Of a stretch of 64,000 bases of DNA, positions 1-8,411 are shown piece after piece (the stretch's first letter is position 1; each line of letters opens with the position of its first letter). The position numbers and the translations under genes are program-made. The DNA is taken from the NCBI RefSeq assembly GCF_030296575.1, contig NZ_AP027729.1, positions 1,054,001 to 1,118,000 of the forward strand, in the 5' to 3' direction. Source of the stretch: Paraoerskovia sediminicola. Lineage in GTDB: Bacteria > Actinomycetota > Actinomycetes > Actinomycetales > Cellulomonadaceae. The notes beneath the pieces are model-generated. The model saw only the letters and a list, made by a program, of their open reading frames with translations. It made no database searches and had not been told where the DNA came from.

Positions 1-993
1 GACACCGCATCCCTGTACTTCCGGGCGTTCTACGGGGTGCCCGACAAGATCACCGCGCCCGACGGGACGCCGGTCAACGCGGTCCGCGGGCTGCTCGACA
101 TGATCGCGACGCTCGTCACCGACCACCGGCCGACCCGGCTCGTCGCCTGCTGGGACGACGACTGGCGACCGCAGTTCCGGGTCGACGCGATCCCGAGCTA
201 CAAGGCGCACCGCATGGCGGGCGCGAGCACGGGCACGGGCACGGGCACGAGCACGAGCACCGGCACGGTCGGGCCCGCCCCGGCGCCCACCCACGGCGCC
301 GGCAGCGCGTACGCCGAGGAGGTCCCCGACCTCCTGACGCCGCAGGTCCCTGTGATCGTCGACGCCCTCGCGGCGCTCGGCATCGCCCGGGTGGGGTGCC
401 CGGGCTTCGAGGCGGACGACGTGATCGGCACCCTCGTCGCCCGCGAGATCACGGCCGGCTCCGGCACGCCCGTGGACGTGGTCACGGGCGACCGCGACCT
501 GTTCCAGCTCGTCGACGACACCGCGCACGTCCGGGTGCTCTACACGTCGCGGGGCATCAAGAACCTCGACGCGATCGACGAGGCGCGCCTCGCGGAGAAG
601 TACGGGGTGCCGACCGGGCGGGCGTACCTCGACATGTCGATGATGCGCGGAGACCCGTCCGACGGGCTGCCCGGCGTCCAGGGCATCGGCGAGAAGACCG
701 CCGCGACCCTCCTGGCGCGCTACGGCGACCTGGCCGGGGTGCTCGCCGCGCGGGACGACCCGGACGACCGCGGCCTGACCGCCACCCAGCGGACGAGGCT
801 GCTCGCGGCGTCCGACTACCTCGACGCCGCCCCCGTCGTGGTGACCGTGGCGCCCGACGCGCCGCTCGGGGACGTCGACGACACGCTGCCGGGCGAGGCC
901 GCGGACCCGGACGCGCTCGACGCCCTGGCCGAGCGCTGGGGGCTCGGGTCGAGCGTGCAGCGCGTGCTCGACGCGATGGCGCTCGGGGACTGA
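1..993 (+). CDS. 5'-3' exonuclease (PolI-type FEN domain), 5' end cut by window
   Basis: Flap/5'-3' exonuclease-like nuclease of the type acting in DNA repair or Okazaki-primer removal; free-standing, with no polymerase domain. The reading frame is open from base 1 (DTASLYFRAFYGVPDK...), so the true start lies before the window; about 330 residues are visible. Family marks are the acidic cluster EADDVIGTLV (near residue 136), TGDRDLFQLV (near 162) and the helix-3-turn-helix stretch GLPGVQGIGEKTA (near 222). An unusual Gly/Thr/Ser-rich insertion at about residues 77-89 is encoded by six hexamer units (231-266), in the place where homologues have a short loop. Stop TGA. The family call is firm; the exact cellular role is inferred. 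Confidence 0.9.
   Translation, partial: DTASLYFRAFYGVPDKITAPDGTPVNAVRGLLDMIATLVTDHRPTRLVACWDDDWRPQFRVDAIPSYKAHRMAGASTGTGTGTSTSTGTVGPAPAPTHGAGSAYAEEVPDLLTPQVPVIVDALAALGIARVGCPGFEADDVIGTLVAREITAGSGTPVDVVTGDRDLFQLVDDTAHVRVLYTSRGIKNLDAIDEARLAEKYGVPTGRAYLDMSMMRGDPSDGLPGVQGIGEKTAATLLARYGDLAGVLAARDDPDDRGLTATQRTRLLAASDYLDAAPVVVTVAPDAPLGDVDDTLPGEAADPDALDALAERWGLGSSVQRVLDAMALGD
231..266 (+). repeat. In-frame hexanucleotide repeat in the exonuclease gene
   Basis: Six hexamer units: three GGGCAC, two GAGCAC, one CGGCAC, coding for a Gly-Thr/Ser-Thr stretch. The same GGGCAC unit recurs as six perfect copies at 48550-48585. Length change by slippage would keep the frame. Confidence 0.75.
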
Positions 994-1035
994 CCCCGGC
1001 GCACATGCCCCGCCCGGCCGCACCTGCCCCGGACG

Positions 1036-1089
1036 CGAGCATGCGACCTGCCGGGCGACCGCGAGGTCACCTGACAGGCCGCATGCTCG
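1036..1089. terminator. Convergent intergenic hairpin
   Basis: Arms CGAGCATGCG (1036-1045) and CGCATGCTCG (1080-1089) are perfectly complementary, extended inward by CCTG (1047-1050) / CAGG (1075-1078) after one mismatch; the loop is 24 nt. It lies between the stops of the converging exonuclease and metalloprotease genes, so it may terminate both. No U-tract is visible, as is common in actinobacteria. Confidence 0.5.
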
Positions 1090-1104
1090 GCGAAGGGGTT
1101 CAGG

Positions 1105-3531
1105 TCAGCTGAACTTGACCTTCATGGTCGAGCCGTTCTGCTTCGCGACCTTGATCTTGACGCCGACCCCCGGGAGCTTGACGCCGTGGTTCGGCAGCTC
1201 GTCGTAGAAGTACTTGTCGGTGTCGTCGAAGACCGGGTTGGCCTTCTGACCGCGGATGTAGTTCGCCTCACCGTTCTGGTGCAGGGTGAACGAGTCCGCT
1301 TTCGTCGTGCTGAACGGTGCGTCGTACACCTGGACCCGGGCCCGCCACGGCTCGCCCGTGGTGAGCTGGTAGAACGGCCGCGGGTGCGCGTCGATGATGA
1401 GGTTCCGGCCGCTGCCCGGGTGGGCGAACGTGTCGTTGTCGTTGTACGACGTGTCCCAGTAGGAGATCAGCAGACCCTCCTGGTACGCGTAGTGGTCGAC
1501 GAAGTCCGGCTTGTCGGTGCCCGTGTACCCGAAGTAGTACGGGCCGGTCTCGAGGTACTGGTCGTACGACGTGTACGACCGGTTGCCGGCGATGTAGTAG
1601 TTCGAGAACAGCTCGGTCGACGAGGCCCCGACGGCGATGAAGCCGTCCGCGTCCCAGCCGTCGATGCCGTCCTCGGCACCGTCCGAGAAGTCCCCGAGCG
1701 TGATGTCGTCGAGGAACAGCCCGTCGGGCAGGTCCGGGTCGTCGCCGGCGACGCCGCCGTCGGTGACGTACCGGAAGCGGAGCGTGACGTCCTGGCCGGC
1801 GTAGGCCGAGAGGTCGGCGGTCGCGTCGGTCCAGCCGGCGCTCTGCCCGTCGATCCCGTTCGACACGTCGTCCGTGGTGATCGAGGTCTCGACCGCGGCG
1901 AAGCCGGAGCCGTCGTCAACCTCGACGAACGCGTAGTCGTACCCGGTCTCGATGTCGTACCGGGCCTTGAAGGCCAGGGTCGCGTCGCCGTCCGGCACCG
2001 TGACCGACGTGCTCATGCTGGCGTCCAGGTCGTCCGCCGAGGTGGAGTAGAACTGCATGTCACCCGACGCGGGGGCCCCGAGCTCACTCGTGACCTCCTT
2101 CTTGGGGAGCACGACGACCGCGGCCTGGGCGTTCTTCGTGTTGAACTCCTGCGGCCCGAGGGTCAGCGTGCGCTTCTGCCCCGCGGGGATCACCTCGTAG
2201 TCGAGCCAGCCGAGCTGGAGCTTGTTCCACGCGCCCAGGTCGCCGCCGCGCTCGCCGAGCGCCTCGCCCTCGTCGTTCAGGCGGCTCTGCGCCATGAGGG
2301 TCCAGTGCTCGTTGTTGTTGTCGCCGCCCGAGAGGACGTTGTAGTCGTCCGGGAGCCCGAGGTCGTGGCCGTACTCGTGGTAGAACACGCTGCGACCGCC
2401 GTTCTCCGGCTGGATCGTGTAGTCACCGATGTAGACACCGGTGTCCCCGATCTGGAAGCCGCCGAGCGGGTTCGTCTCGGGACCGACGGTGCCGTTGAAG
2501 ACCTGGTTGGCGTACCAGCGGTGGCTCCAGATCGCGTCCTCGCCCTGGATCGGGTCGCCGTCGGCCTGGTCGCCGCCCGCGTGCACGATCTGGAAGTGGT
2601 CGATGTACCCGTCCGGCTCGTTGAAGTCACCGTCACCGTCGTAGTCGTAGCGGTCCCACTGGTCGAACGAGGCCATGTCCTCGGCGATCTCGTCGTCCGT
2701 GCGGCCGGCGGCCTCCTGGTCGGCGACCCACTGCTGGGCGGCGTCGTTGATGAGCGCCCACGTGTTCGAGCAGACGTTGCCGCCGCAGGGGTAGCCGTTC
2801 GAGCGGCCGTAGCGCGCCTCGTTGTACTTGACCTTGACCCAGTCCGTGACCTCGCCGTCGACGCTGTAGCGCCCGGACGACTGGGTCTCGTAGTAGTTCT
2901 TCAGGGACTCGCCCTCGCCGAAGTACAGGTCCTGGAAGTGCTGCTGGTCGTAGTCGGCCTGCCACACCGTCGAGTTGTCGACCGAGCGGTCGGGCTCGGG
3001 GATCGCGTTGTGCAGCGGGCCCTCGAAGGTCGTCGGTCCGGGGACCGAGGGCGCCGTGTCCTGGTCGGGGTAGTTCGGGTGCCGCTCGTCGCCGAACTCG
3101 GCGAGGATCACGAAGATCCGGTCCGTCGCCTCGCGCTCGAGCTCGACGTACTGGGACTTCGTCTTCTGCTTCTTGGCCGGCTTGGGGTCGCCCTTCTTGA
3201 CGCCTGCGGCCTGGGGGCCGATCTTAGGACCGTTCTTGCCGGCCGCCTCGGCCGACTCGCCCTGGACGGTCTCGCCGACCTTGACGACGGTGCTGCCGTT
3301 GATCTCCTCGGTCTTCAGGTCCCCGTCGAGGACGCCGGTCACGGCCGTCTCGCGAAGCTCGTTGCGCTTCTCGGCGAGCGGGTTGGGCAGGTCGTCGGAC
3401 GGCGTGGCCTCGGCCGCGTCGTTGACTGGGGGTTGGTCGGCGGCCGGGGCGGCGTACGCACCCGAGGCCGCGAGGGCGCTCGTACCGACGAGCGAGAGCC
3501 CGATCAGGCTCCCGACGAATCTTCTGTGCAC
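1105..3531 (-). CDS. Secreted immune inhibitor A-type metalloprotease (peptidase M6)
   Basis: Extracellular zinc endopeptidase of the M6 (immune inhibitor A) family, 808 aa. The N-terminus is a clear Sec signal peptide (MHRRFVGSLIGLSLVGTSAL..., cleavage near the AYA-A site), followed by a propeptide-like region. The zinc site is VFYHEYGHDLGLPDDYN around residue 385 (HExxHxxGxxD). Upstream lie the family's SSGRYSVDGEVTDWVKV stretch and an Asp-rich, possibly calcium-binding segment (DYDGDGDFNEPDGYID). A MAM-like or beta-sandwich domain follows (near 530-620, ending DLPDGLFLDDI). The start is GTG with GGAGG eight bases upstream. The gene stands alone behind a long upstream region with inverted repeats (3591-3694), so it probably has its own promoter. 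Substrates are unknown. Confidence 0.93.
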   Translation of the reverse strand: MHRRFVGSLIGLSLVGTSALAASGAYAAPAADQPPVNDAAEATPSDDLPNPLAEKRNELRETAVTGVLDGDLKTEEINGSTVVKVGETVQGESAEAAGKNGPKIGPQAAGVKKGDPKPAKKQKTKSQYVELEREATDRIFVILAEFGDERHPNYPDQDTAPSVPGPTTFEGPLHNAIPEPDRSVDNSTVWQADYDQQHFQDLYFGEGESLKNYYETQSSGRYSVDGEVTDWVKVKYNEARYGRSNGYPCGGNVCSNTWALINDAAQQWVADQEAAGRTDDEIAEDMASFDQWDRYDYDGDGDFNEPDGYIDHFQIVHAGGDQADGDPIQGEDAIWSHRWYANQVFNGTVGPETNPLGGFQIGDTGVYIGDYTIQPENGGRSVFYHEYGHDLGLPDDYNVLSGGDNNNEHWTLMAQSRLNDEGEALGERGGDLGAWNKLQLGWLDYEVIPAGQKRTLTLGPQEFNTKNAQAAVVVLPKKEVTSELGAPASGDMQFYSTSADDLDASMSTSVTVPDGDATLAFKARYDIETGYDYAFVEVDDGSGFAAVETSITTDDVSNGIDGQSAGWTDATADLSAYAGQDVTLRFRYVTDGGVAGDDPDLPDGLFLDDITLGDFSDGAEDGIDGWDADGFIAVGASSTELFSNYYIAGNRSYTSYDQYLETGPYYFGYTGTDKPDFVDHYAYQEGLLISYWDTSYNDNDTFAHPGSGRNLIIDAHPRPFYQLTTGEPWRARVQVYDAPFSTTKADSFTLHQNGEANYIRGQKANPVFDDTDKYFYDELPNHGVKLPGVGVKIKVAKQNGSTMKVKFS

Positions 3532-3590
3532 GGTTGAACCTCCGCTTTGAGGGAGATCCGGCGGCCTGCGGTGATGGTGCCGACCGCCGG

Positions 3591-3665
3591 GTCATGTCTG
3601 CCTCGCAGGGCCGGCGCGGGCAGGCGCGGGCACCGAGAGGCACGTCCACAGTAGGCAGACATGAC
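3591..3665 (-). promoter_or_regulatory. Paired 13-bp inverted repeat upstream of the M6 protease
   Basis: GTCATGTCTGCCT at 3591-3603 and its exact complement AGGCAGACATGAC at 3653-3665, separated by 49 bp, lie 60-134 bases upstream of the protease start. A perfect 13-bp match is unlikely by chance. It could be two half-sites for a regulator that loops DNA, or a long hairpin in the mRNA leader. No known box was recognised. Confidence 0.55.
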
Positions 3666-3680
3666 GTGGCTCACACAGCG

Positions 3681-3710
3681 AAAACACATGTTTTGTCAGG
3701 ATTTGTCCAA
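3681..3710 (-). promoter_or_regulatory. A/T-rich near-palindrome and possible promoter of the M6 protease
   Basis: On the minus strand AAAACA-TG-TGTTTT (3681-3694) is an interrupted palindrome in an A/T-rich island inside GC-rich DNA, preceded by TTGGAC (3705-3710), a possible -35 element. No good -10 hexamer is seen, so this is a weak promoter or operator call. Confidence 0.35.
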
Positions 3711-3906
3711 GCCCTGACACCCCGCGCACGAGCGGGCCCATATCCGGGCAGAGCCACCTCGCGACGGTCCACGGCCCGGGACGGTCACGTCTGCTTTGCC
3801 ACTTCGAGGGGTGGCGACAGGAAACAGTGCACACGTCCGACGCAGCTCGCCACCTGAGCGCCCCCGGAGGAGCCGTGGCGACCGGGCGACCGGGCGGCCG
3901 TGCCGG

Positions 3907-5352
3907 CTACCGACGTGGCGCGTCCGCCCGGTCGGCAGGATCGGCACGGTCGGCACCCGGCAGCGCGGTCCGGGGCATCAGCAGCGCGGCGCCGAGGGTC
4001 GCGACCGCGGCCACGGCGACCGCGACGAACACCGTCGAGCCGGCCGCCGTGAGGGCCTCGGCCGAGCGCGGCTCGTCGTACCCCGCGAGCACCGAGTTGG
4101 CCAGGGCGCCGAAGACGGCGACGCCCACGGCGCTGCCCATCGACCTCGCGAACATGTTCGTCCCCGTCACCACCCCGCGCTCCTCCCAGGGCACCGACGA
4201 CTGCGCCGCGATGAGGCTGGGCGTGGCGACGAGCCCCAGACCGAGACCGACCACGAAGACGCTCACCGCGACCCGCGCGACCGAGGGGGTGTCGGCGAAC
4301 AGCGCTACGAGGCTCGTCCCGGTGATCGCGAGCGCCATGCCGATCAGGACGCAGCTGCGGAACCCGATGCGCAGGTACACCCGCCCCGAGAGCGACGCCG
4401 CGAGGGGCCACCCGAGGGTCAGCGAGGCGAGCGCGAGACCCGACACCAGCGGGGACACGCCGAGGGCGCCCTCGAGGTAGGTCGGCACGTACGACGTCAG
4501 GCCGATGAGGATCGCTCCGACACCGAACGCGATGAGGGCCGTCGTCAGCAGGAGCCGGCGCGAGAACACCCACAGGCCGAGCACGGGCTCGGCGGCCCGA
4601 CGCTCCACGAGGACGAACGCCACGAGCAGCAGGGCGCCGGCGCCGAAGGCGCTGACGGACTGCCAGGCGCCCCACGCCCAGGCCTGCCCGCCCTCCAGGA
4701 CGGCGAGGACGATCAGGGTCAGCGCCACCGTCAGCAGCGCGGCCCCGGCGTAGTCGATGCGGTGTCCCTTGCGGTCGACCTGCTCGTGGAAGTTCCGCAC
4801 GATCAACCATCCGGCCAGGACGCACATCGGCACGTTGACGAAGAAGATCCAGCGCCAGATGCCGAGCTCGGAGAAGACCCCACCGAGCGTCGGGCCGACG
4901 ACGGACGAGATCGCCCAGACGCTCGCGAGATACCCCTGCACCCTCGCGCGCTCGGCCACGGTGTAGATGTCACCGGCGATCGTGACCGCGATGGGCTGCA
5001 CCGCCCCCGCCCCGAGGCCCTGGACCGCGCGGAACGCGATGAGCGCCGGCATCGACCACGCGAACCCGCACAGCAGCGAGCCGAGCAGGAACATGCCGAT
5101 CCCGAAGAGCACGACCGGCTTGCGGCCGACGGTGTCGGAGAGCTTGGCGTAGATCGGGACGGAGACCGCCTGGGCGAGGAGGTACACCGAGAAGAGCCAC
5201 GGGAACTGCGCGAACCCGCCGAGGTCGTCGACGATCGACGGCACCGCGGTCGCGAGGATCGTGGCGTCGATCGCGATCAGCCCGGTGGTCACCATGAGGG
5301 CGACGAGTACCGGCCCCCGCTCGGACCGGAACCCCACGTCGCTGCCGCTCAC
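3907..5352 (-). CDS. MFS drug/proton antiporter (DHA2-type)
   Basis: Predicted inner-membrane exporter, about 481 aa and roughly 14 hydrophobic segments, as in the DHA2/EmrB group. Visible marks: first helix with a D/A-T motif (GLIAIDATILATAVPSIVDDL), the MFS A motif after TM2 (YAKLSDTVGRKPVV) and the C motif region near TM5 (VGPTLGGVFSELG). The chosen start is GTG (SGSDVGFRS...) just after GAGGTGG; the spacing is short, so a GTG two codons upstream is an alternative. The much longer open frame upstream is antisense to the aldehyde dehydrogenase and not used. Substrate unknown. Downstream of gabD-like gene on the same strand, with about 90 bp between. Confidence 0.85.
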   Translation of the reverse strand: MSGSDVGFRSERGPVLVALMVTTGLIAIDATILATAVPSIVDDLGGFAQFPWLFSVYLLAQAVSVPIYAKLSDTVGRKPVVLFGIGMFLLGSLLCGFAWSMPALIAFRAVQGLGAGAVQPIAVTIAGDIYTVAERARVQGYLASVWAISSVVGPTLGGVFSELGIWRWIFFVNVPMCVLAGWLIVRNFHEQVDRKGHRIDYAGAALLTVALTLIVLAVLEGGQAWAWGAWQSVSAFGAGALLLVAFVLVERRAAEPVLGLWVFSRRLLLTTALIAFGVGAILIGLTSYVPTYLEGALGVSPLVSGLALASLTLGWPLAASLSGRVYLRIGFRSCVLIGMALAITGTSLVALFADTPSVARVAVSVFVVGLGLGLVATPSLIAAQSSVPWEERGVVTGTNMFARSMGSAVGVAVFGALANSVLAGYDEPRSAEALTAAGSTVFVAVAVAAVATLGAALLMPRTALPGADRADPADRADAPRR

Positions 5353-5440
5353 ACCCACCTCTTCCGTCCGCGGTGCCGGCGGCACCCGAAGCGGCAACCG
5401 GCGCGGGGCCCGCCGTGTTCCCGCAGGCCGGAGCGCCGCG

Positions 5441-6919
5441 TCAGTCCGTGGGCACGGCGATCGCGACGTACTTCGTCTCCAGGTACTCCTCGATGCCCTC
5501 GGCGCCGCCCTCGCGGCCGAACCCGCTCGCCTTGACCCCACCGAACGGCGCAGCAGGGTTGGAGACGACACCGGCGTTGAGCCCGACCATCCCGACCTCG
5601 AGGCGTTCCGCGACCCGCAGCGCCCGGTCGAGGTCGCGCGTGAACACGTAGGCCGCGAGCCCGTACTCCGTATCGTTCGCGGCCCTGATCGCCTCGTCCT
5701 CGTCGTCGAACGTCGCGATCGGGGCCACCGGACCGAAGACCTCCTCGCGCAGGATCCGGGCGTCGCGCGACACACCCTTGATCACGGTGGGCCGGTAGTA
5801 GTGGCCGGGACCGTCCACCCGCTCACCCCCGGTGACGACCTCGCCGCCGTGCCGGACGGCGTCCGCCACCAGGTCCTCCACCTTCTCCCTGGTCGCGTCG
5901 TCGACGAGCGGGCCGACGTCGGTCCCGTCCGCGGTCCCGTGACCGACGGTCAGGTCGCTCATCCGGTCCGCGAGCCGCGCGGCGAACTCGTCGGCCACCG
6001 ACGCGTGGACGTGGAACCGGTTGGCGGCCGTGCATGCCTCGCCGACGTTGCGCATCTTGGCGAGCATGGCGCCGTCGACCGCCTTGTCGAGGTCGGCGTC
6101 CTCGAAGACGAGGAACGGGGCGTTGCCGCCGAGCTCCATCGAGACGCGCAGGAGGTTCGCCGCCGACTGCTCGACGATCGACCGCCCGATCTCGGTCGAC
6201 CCGGTGAACGAGACCTTGCGCAGGCGCGGGTCCGCGAGCAGCGCGCCGGTGACGTCCCCCGACGAGCGGGTCGTGACGATGTTGAGCACCCCGTCCGGCA
6301 GCCCGGCCTCGGCGAGGATCTCCCCGAGGGCGTACATGCTCAGCGGCGTCGCCGACGCGGGCTTGACCACCATCGTGCAGCCGGCCGCGATGGCGGGCCC
6401 GATCTTCCGCGTGCCCATCGCGAGCGGGAAGTTCCACGGCGTCACGAACAGGCAGGGGCCGACGGGCTGCTTCATGGTGAGCAGCCGCGAGCCGCCACCG
6501 GGTGCGGCCGAGAAGCGTCCCGAGATCCGCACCGCCTCCTCCGCGAACCAGCGGAAGAACTCGGCGGCGTACGTGATCTCCGCGCGGGACTCGGCGAGCG
6601 ACTTGCCCATCTCCAAGGTCATGATCGTGGCGAGCTCGTCCTGGCGCTCGACGACGAGGTCGAACGCCCGGCGCAGGATCTCGCCACGCTCCCGGGGCGG
6701 GGTCGCGGCCCAGCCGGCCTGCGCGGCGACGGCCGCGTCCAGGGCGGCCACGCCGTCCGCGACGCTCGCGTCGGCCACCTGCGCGAGCTCGTCGCCGTTG
6801 CCCGGGTCCTCGACCGCGAACGTCCTGCCCGAGGCCGCGTCCCGCCAGGCGCCACCGACGAGGAGCCGGGTCTGCACGGCAGGGAGGGCGAGCTGGGCGG
6901 TGGTGTCGATGTAGGTCAT
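5441..6919 (-). CDS. gabD: NAD(P)-dependent succinate-semialdehyde dehydrogenase family
   Basis: Aldehyde dehydrogenase superfamily, 492 aa, full length. It oxidises an aldehyde, most likely succinate semialdehyde, to the acid in the GABA/4-aminobutyrate route. Seen: general base glutamate in ELGGNAPFLVF (near 261), nucleotide loop FTGSTEIGRSI, catalytic cysteine in GEACTAANRF (near 295), and the C-terminal PFGGVKASGFGREGG signature typical of SSADH. The start ATG (MTYIDTTAQ) fits the family N-terminus; the longer upstream frame is ignored. No GABA transaminase is adjacent, so the exact substrate is inferred from family resemblance. Confidence 0.88.
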   Translation of the reverse strand: MTYIDTTAQLALPAVQTRLLVGGAWRDAASGRTFAVEDPGNGDELAQVADASVADGVAALDAAVAAQAGWAATPPRERGEILRRAFDLVVERQDELATIMTLEMGKSLAESRAEITYAAEFFRWFAEEAVRISGRFSAAPGGGSRLLTMKQPVGPCLFVTPWNFPLAMGTRKIGPAIAAGCTMVVKPASATPLSMYALGEILAEAGLPDGVLNIVTTRSSGDVTGALLADPRLRKVSFTGSTEIGRSIVEQSAANLLRVSMELGGNAPFLVFEDADLDKAVDGAMLAKMRNVGEACTAANRFHVHASVADEFAARLADRMSDLTVGHGTADGTDVGPLVDDATREKVEDLVADAVRHGGEVVTGGERVDGPGHYYRPTVIKGVSRDARILREEVFGPVAPIATFDDEDEAIRAANDTEYGLAAYVFTRDLDRALRVAERLEVGMVGLNAGVVSNPAAPFGGVKASGFGREGGAEGIEEYLETKYVAIAVPTD

Positions 6920-7013
6920 GCGCCCACTGTGATCCGGGGCGCCGACACCCGCCAGCGCGGCACGACGTGAACGCACGTACCGTGCGGCGCTCATCCCGTG
7001 CCACGCTAGGCCC

Positions 7014-7358
7014 ATGGACGACGAGGACGCGACCCGGCCACCACGGTTCCCCGGCGGGCTCCCGCGCGTGAACCGGCGCAGCGGCGCCGAGCGGGTCGGG
7101 GCGTTCCTCGGGTTCGTCGCGATCCTCACGATCGCGATCTCGACGCTCGGCACCCTGCCGACGTACCAGGCGATCCTCGACCAGGGCTTCGACCTGGTGG
7201 TGGCCCTGGGCCTCGCGATGGTCGCGGTCGGGGTCGTCGGCGGGATCGCCCTCACCGCGGTCCGGTGGCGGACCCTCGGCCCGGTCTGGCCCTACCCGTG
7301 GGCCGGTGCCGCCCTGGCGTTCGCCGGGATCTGGACGGCGTACCTCGGCGTCGGCTGA
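7014..7358 (+). CDS. Small membrane protein, unknown function
   Basis: 114 aa with a charged N-terminus (MDDEDATRPPRFPGGLPRVN) and three hydrophobic stretches (near 35-52, 62-82 and 92-112). It reads like a conserved actinobacterial membrane protein without assigned function. It is divergent from the aldehyde dehydrogenase gene, whose start is 94 bp away, so the two promoters share this gap. No catalytic motif is seen. Confidence 0.72.
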   Translation: MDDEDATRPPRFPGGLPRVNRRSGAERVGAFLGFVAILTIAISTLGTLPTYQAILDQGFDLVVALGLAMVAVGVVGGIALTAVRWRTLGPVWPYPWAGAALAFAGIWTAYLGVG

Positions 7359-7465
7359 CCTGTCGCGCTCCACGGACGCCCGCCGTCCCCAGGTCGACGT
7401 CGGACGTCGGGAGTAGCGTCGGTCACAGCGGCGCCACGGCAGGCGCCACAGCCGAGGAGAATCTG

Positions 7466-8245
7466 ATGCCTGCACGCGTGAACCCTCCGGTCGGGGCCCC
7501 GGTCTGGAACGACCTCGGGACGAACGACATCGAGGCGAGCAAAGCCTTCTACCGGGACCTGTTCGGCTGGGAGTACCTGGACTACGGGGAGGAGTTCGGT
7601 CACTACGGCGCGTTCCTCCTCGACGGGAAGGTCGTCGCCGGGGTCGGCCCCAACCCGTCCCCGGAGCTCCCGTCCTGGTGGAGCGTCTACCTCCGCTCCG
7701 AGGACGCGCCGGCGACCGTCGAGAAGGCCCTCGCGGCCGGGGGTGAGCTCGCCGTCCCGACCATGGAGATCCCCGGTCAGGGCGTCATGGCGTTCGTCAC
7801 CGACCCGTCCGGTGCGGCCGTCGGGATCTGGGAACCGCGAGGTCACGACGGGTTCGCCGTCGTGGCGGAGAACGGCGCCCCCGCGTGGCACGAGCTCCTG
7901 AGCAAGGACTACCGCGCCGCGGTCCCCTTCTACGAGGACGTGTTCGGCTGGAGCGTCACCGTGCAAGGCGACACCGACGAGTTCCGCTACTGCATCGACG
8001 AGGTCGACGGCGAGCAGTACGCGGGCGTCATGGACGCCTCGGGGTTCCTGCCCGCCGAGGTCCCGTCGCACTGGAGCGTGTACATCCTCGTCGAGGACAC
8101 GGACGCCGCCGCCGCGCGTGCGGTCGAGCTCGGCGGCACGATCGCGATGGCCCCCGAGGACTCGCCCTACGGCCGCATGGCCGTGCTGCTCGACTCGCAG
8201 GGCGCGCAGCTCAAGATCATCGACACACCCGACAGCGCGGCCTGA
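7466..8245 (+). CDS. Double-domain VOC (glyoxalase/bleomycin resistance-like) protein
   Basis: 259 aa with two tandem vicinal-oxygen-chelate domains: residues about 10-125 (WNDLGTNDIEASKAFYRDLFGWEY) and about 135-255 (WHELLSKDYRAAVPFYEDVFGWSV). Each ends in the usual YGRMAVLLDSQGA-like or MAFVTDPSGAAVGIWEP strand. Members of this group include small-molecule-modifying enzymes and antibiotic-binding proteins; substrate unknown. ATG start with GAGGAGA six bases upstream. The gene faces ppc and ends before a strong shared hairpin. Confidence 0.85.
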   Translation: MPARVNPPVGAPVWNDLGTNDIEASKAFYRDLFGWEYLDYGEEFGHYGAFLLDGKVVAGVGPNPSPELPSWWSVYLRSEDAPATVEKALAAGGELAVPTMEIPGQGVMAFVTDPSGAAVGIWEPRGHDGFAVVAENGAPAWHELLSKDYRAAVPFYEDVFGWSVTVQGDTDEFRYCIDEVDGEQYAGVMDASGFLPAEVPSHWSVYILVEDTDAAAARAVELGGTIAMAPEDSPYGRMAVLLDSQGAQLKIIDTPDSAA

Positions 8246-8316
8246 GCCGCGGCTGCTGTCCGGACCACCGCCCGGGCCGCGACCCGCGCCGCCGCTCGCA
8301 CGGCACACGCTCCGAC

Positions 8317-8364
8317 GACCCCGGCGGGGCGCCCCTGGTCTCCCAGGGACGCCCCGCCGGGGTC
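8317..8364. terminator. Strong bidirectional terminator hairpin
   Basis: Arms 8317-8331 and 8350-8364 are perfectly complementary (GACCCCGGCGGGGCG and its complement); after one C/A mismatch the stem continues with CCCTGG (8333-8338) / CCAGGG (8343-8348) around a TCTC loop. About 21 base pairs in all, between the converging VOC and ppc genes. Confidence 0.85.
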
Positions 8365-8411
8365 ACGGGCATGTGGCCCGGTCGTGCGCGCCCGGTCGTG
8401 CGCAGGTCGCG

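Larger units (their letters stand above)
3532..3906. other. 375-bp intergenic region upstream of the M6 protease
   Basis: No supported gene. It lies between the M6 start and the stop of the DHA2 transporter gene; both are on the minus strand, so it holds the protease promoter region and the transporter's 3' end. It contains two inverted repeats, listed separately. The segment around 3681-3711 is clearly richer in A/T than its surroundings. Confidence 0.7.

Noticed and set aside
1186-3537. Long open frame antisense to the M6 protease (about 780 codons)
   Set aside because: Composition is Val/Arg/Gly/Leu noise typical of GC-rich antisense frames; the opposite strand codes a clear metalloprotease.
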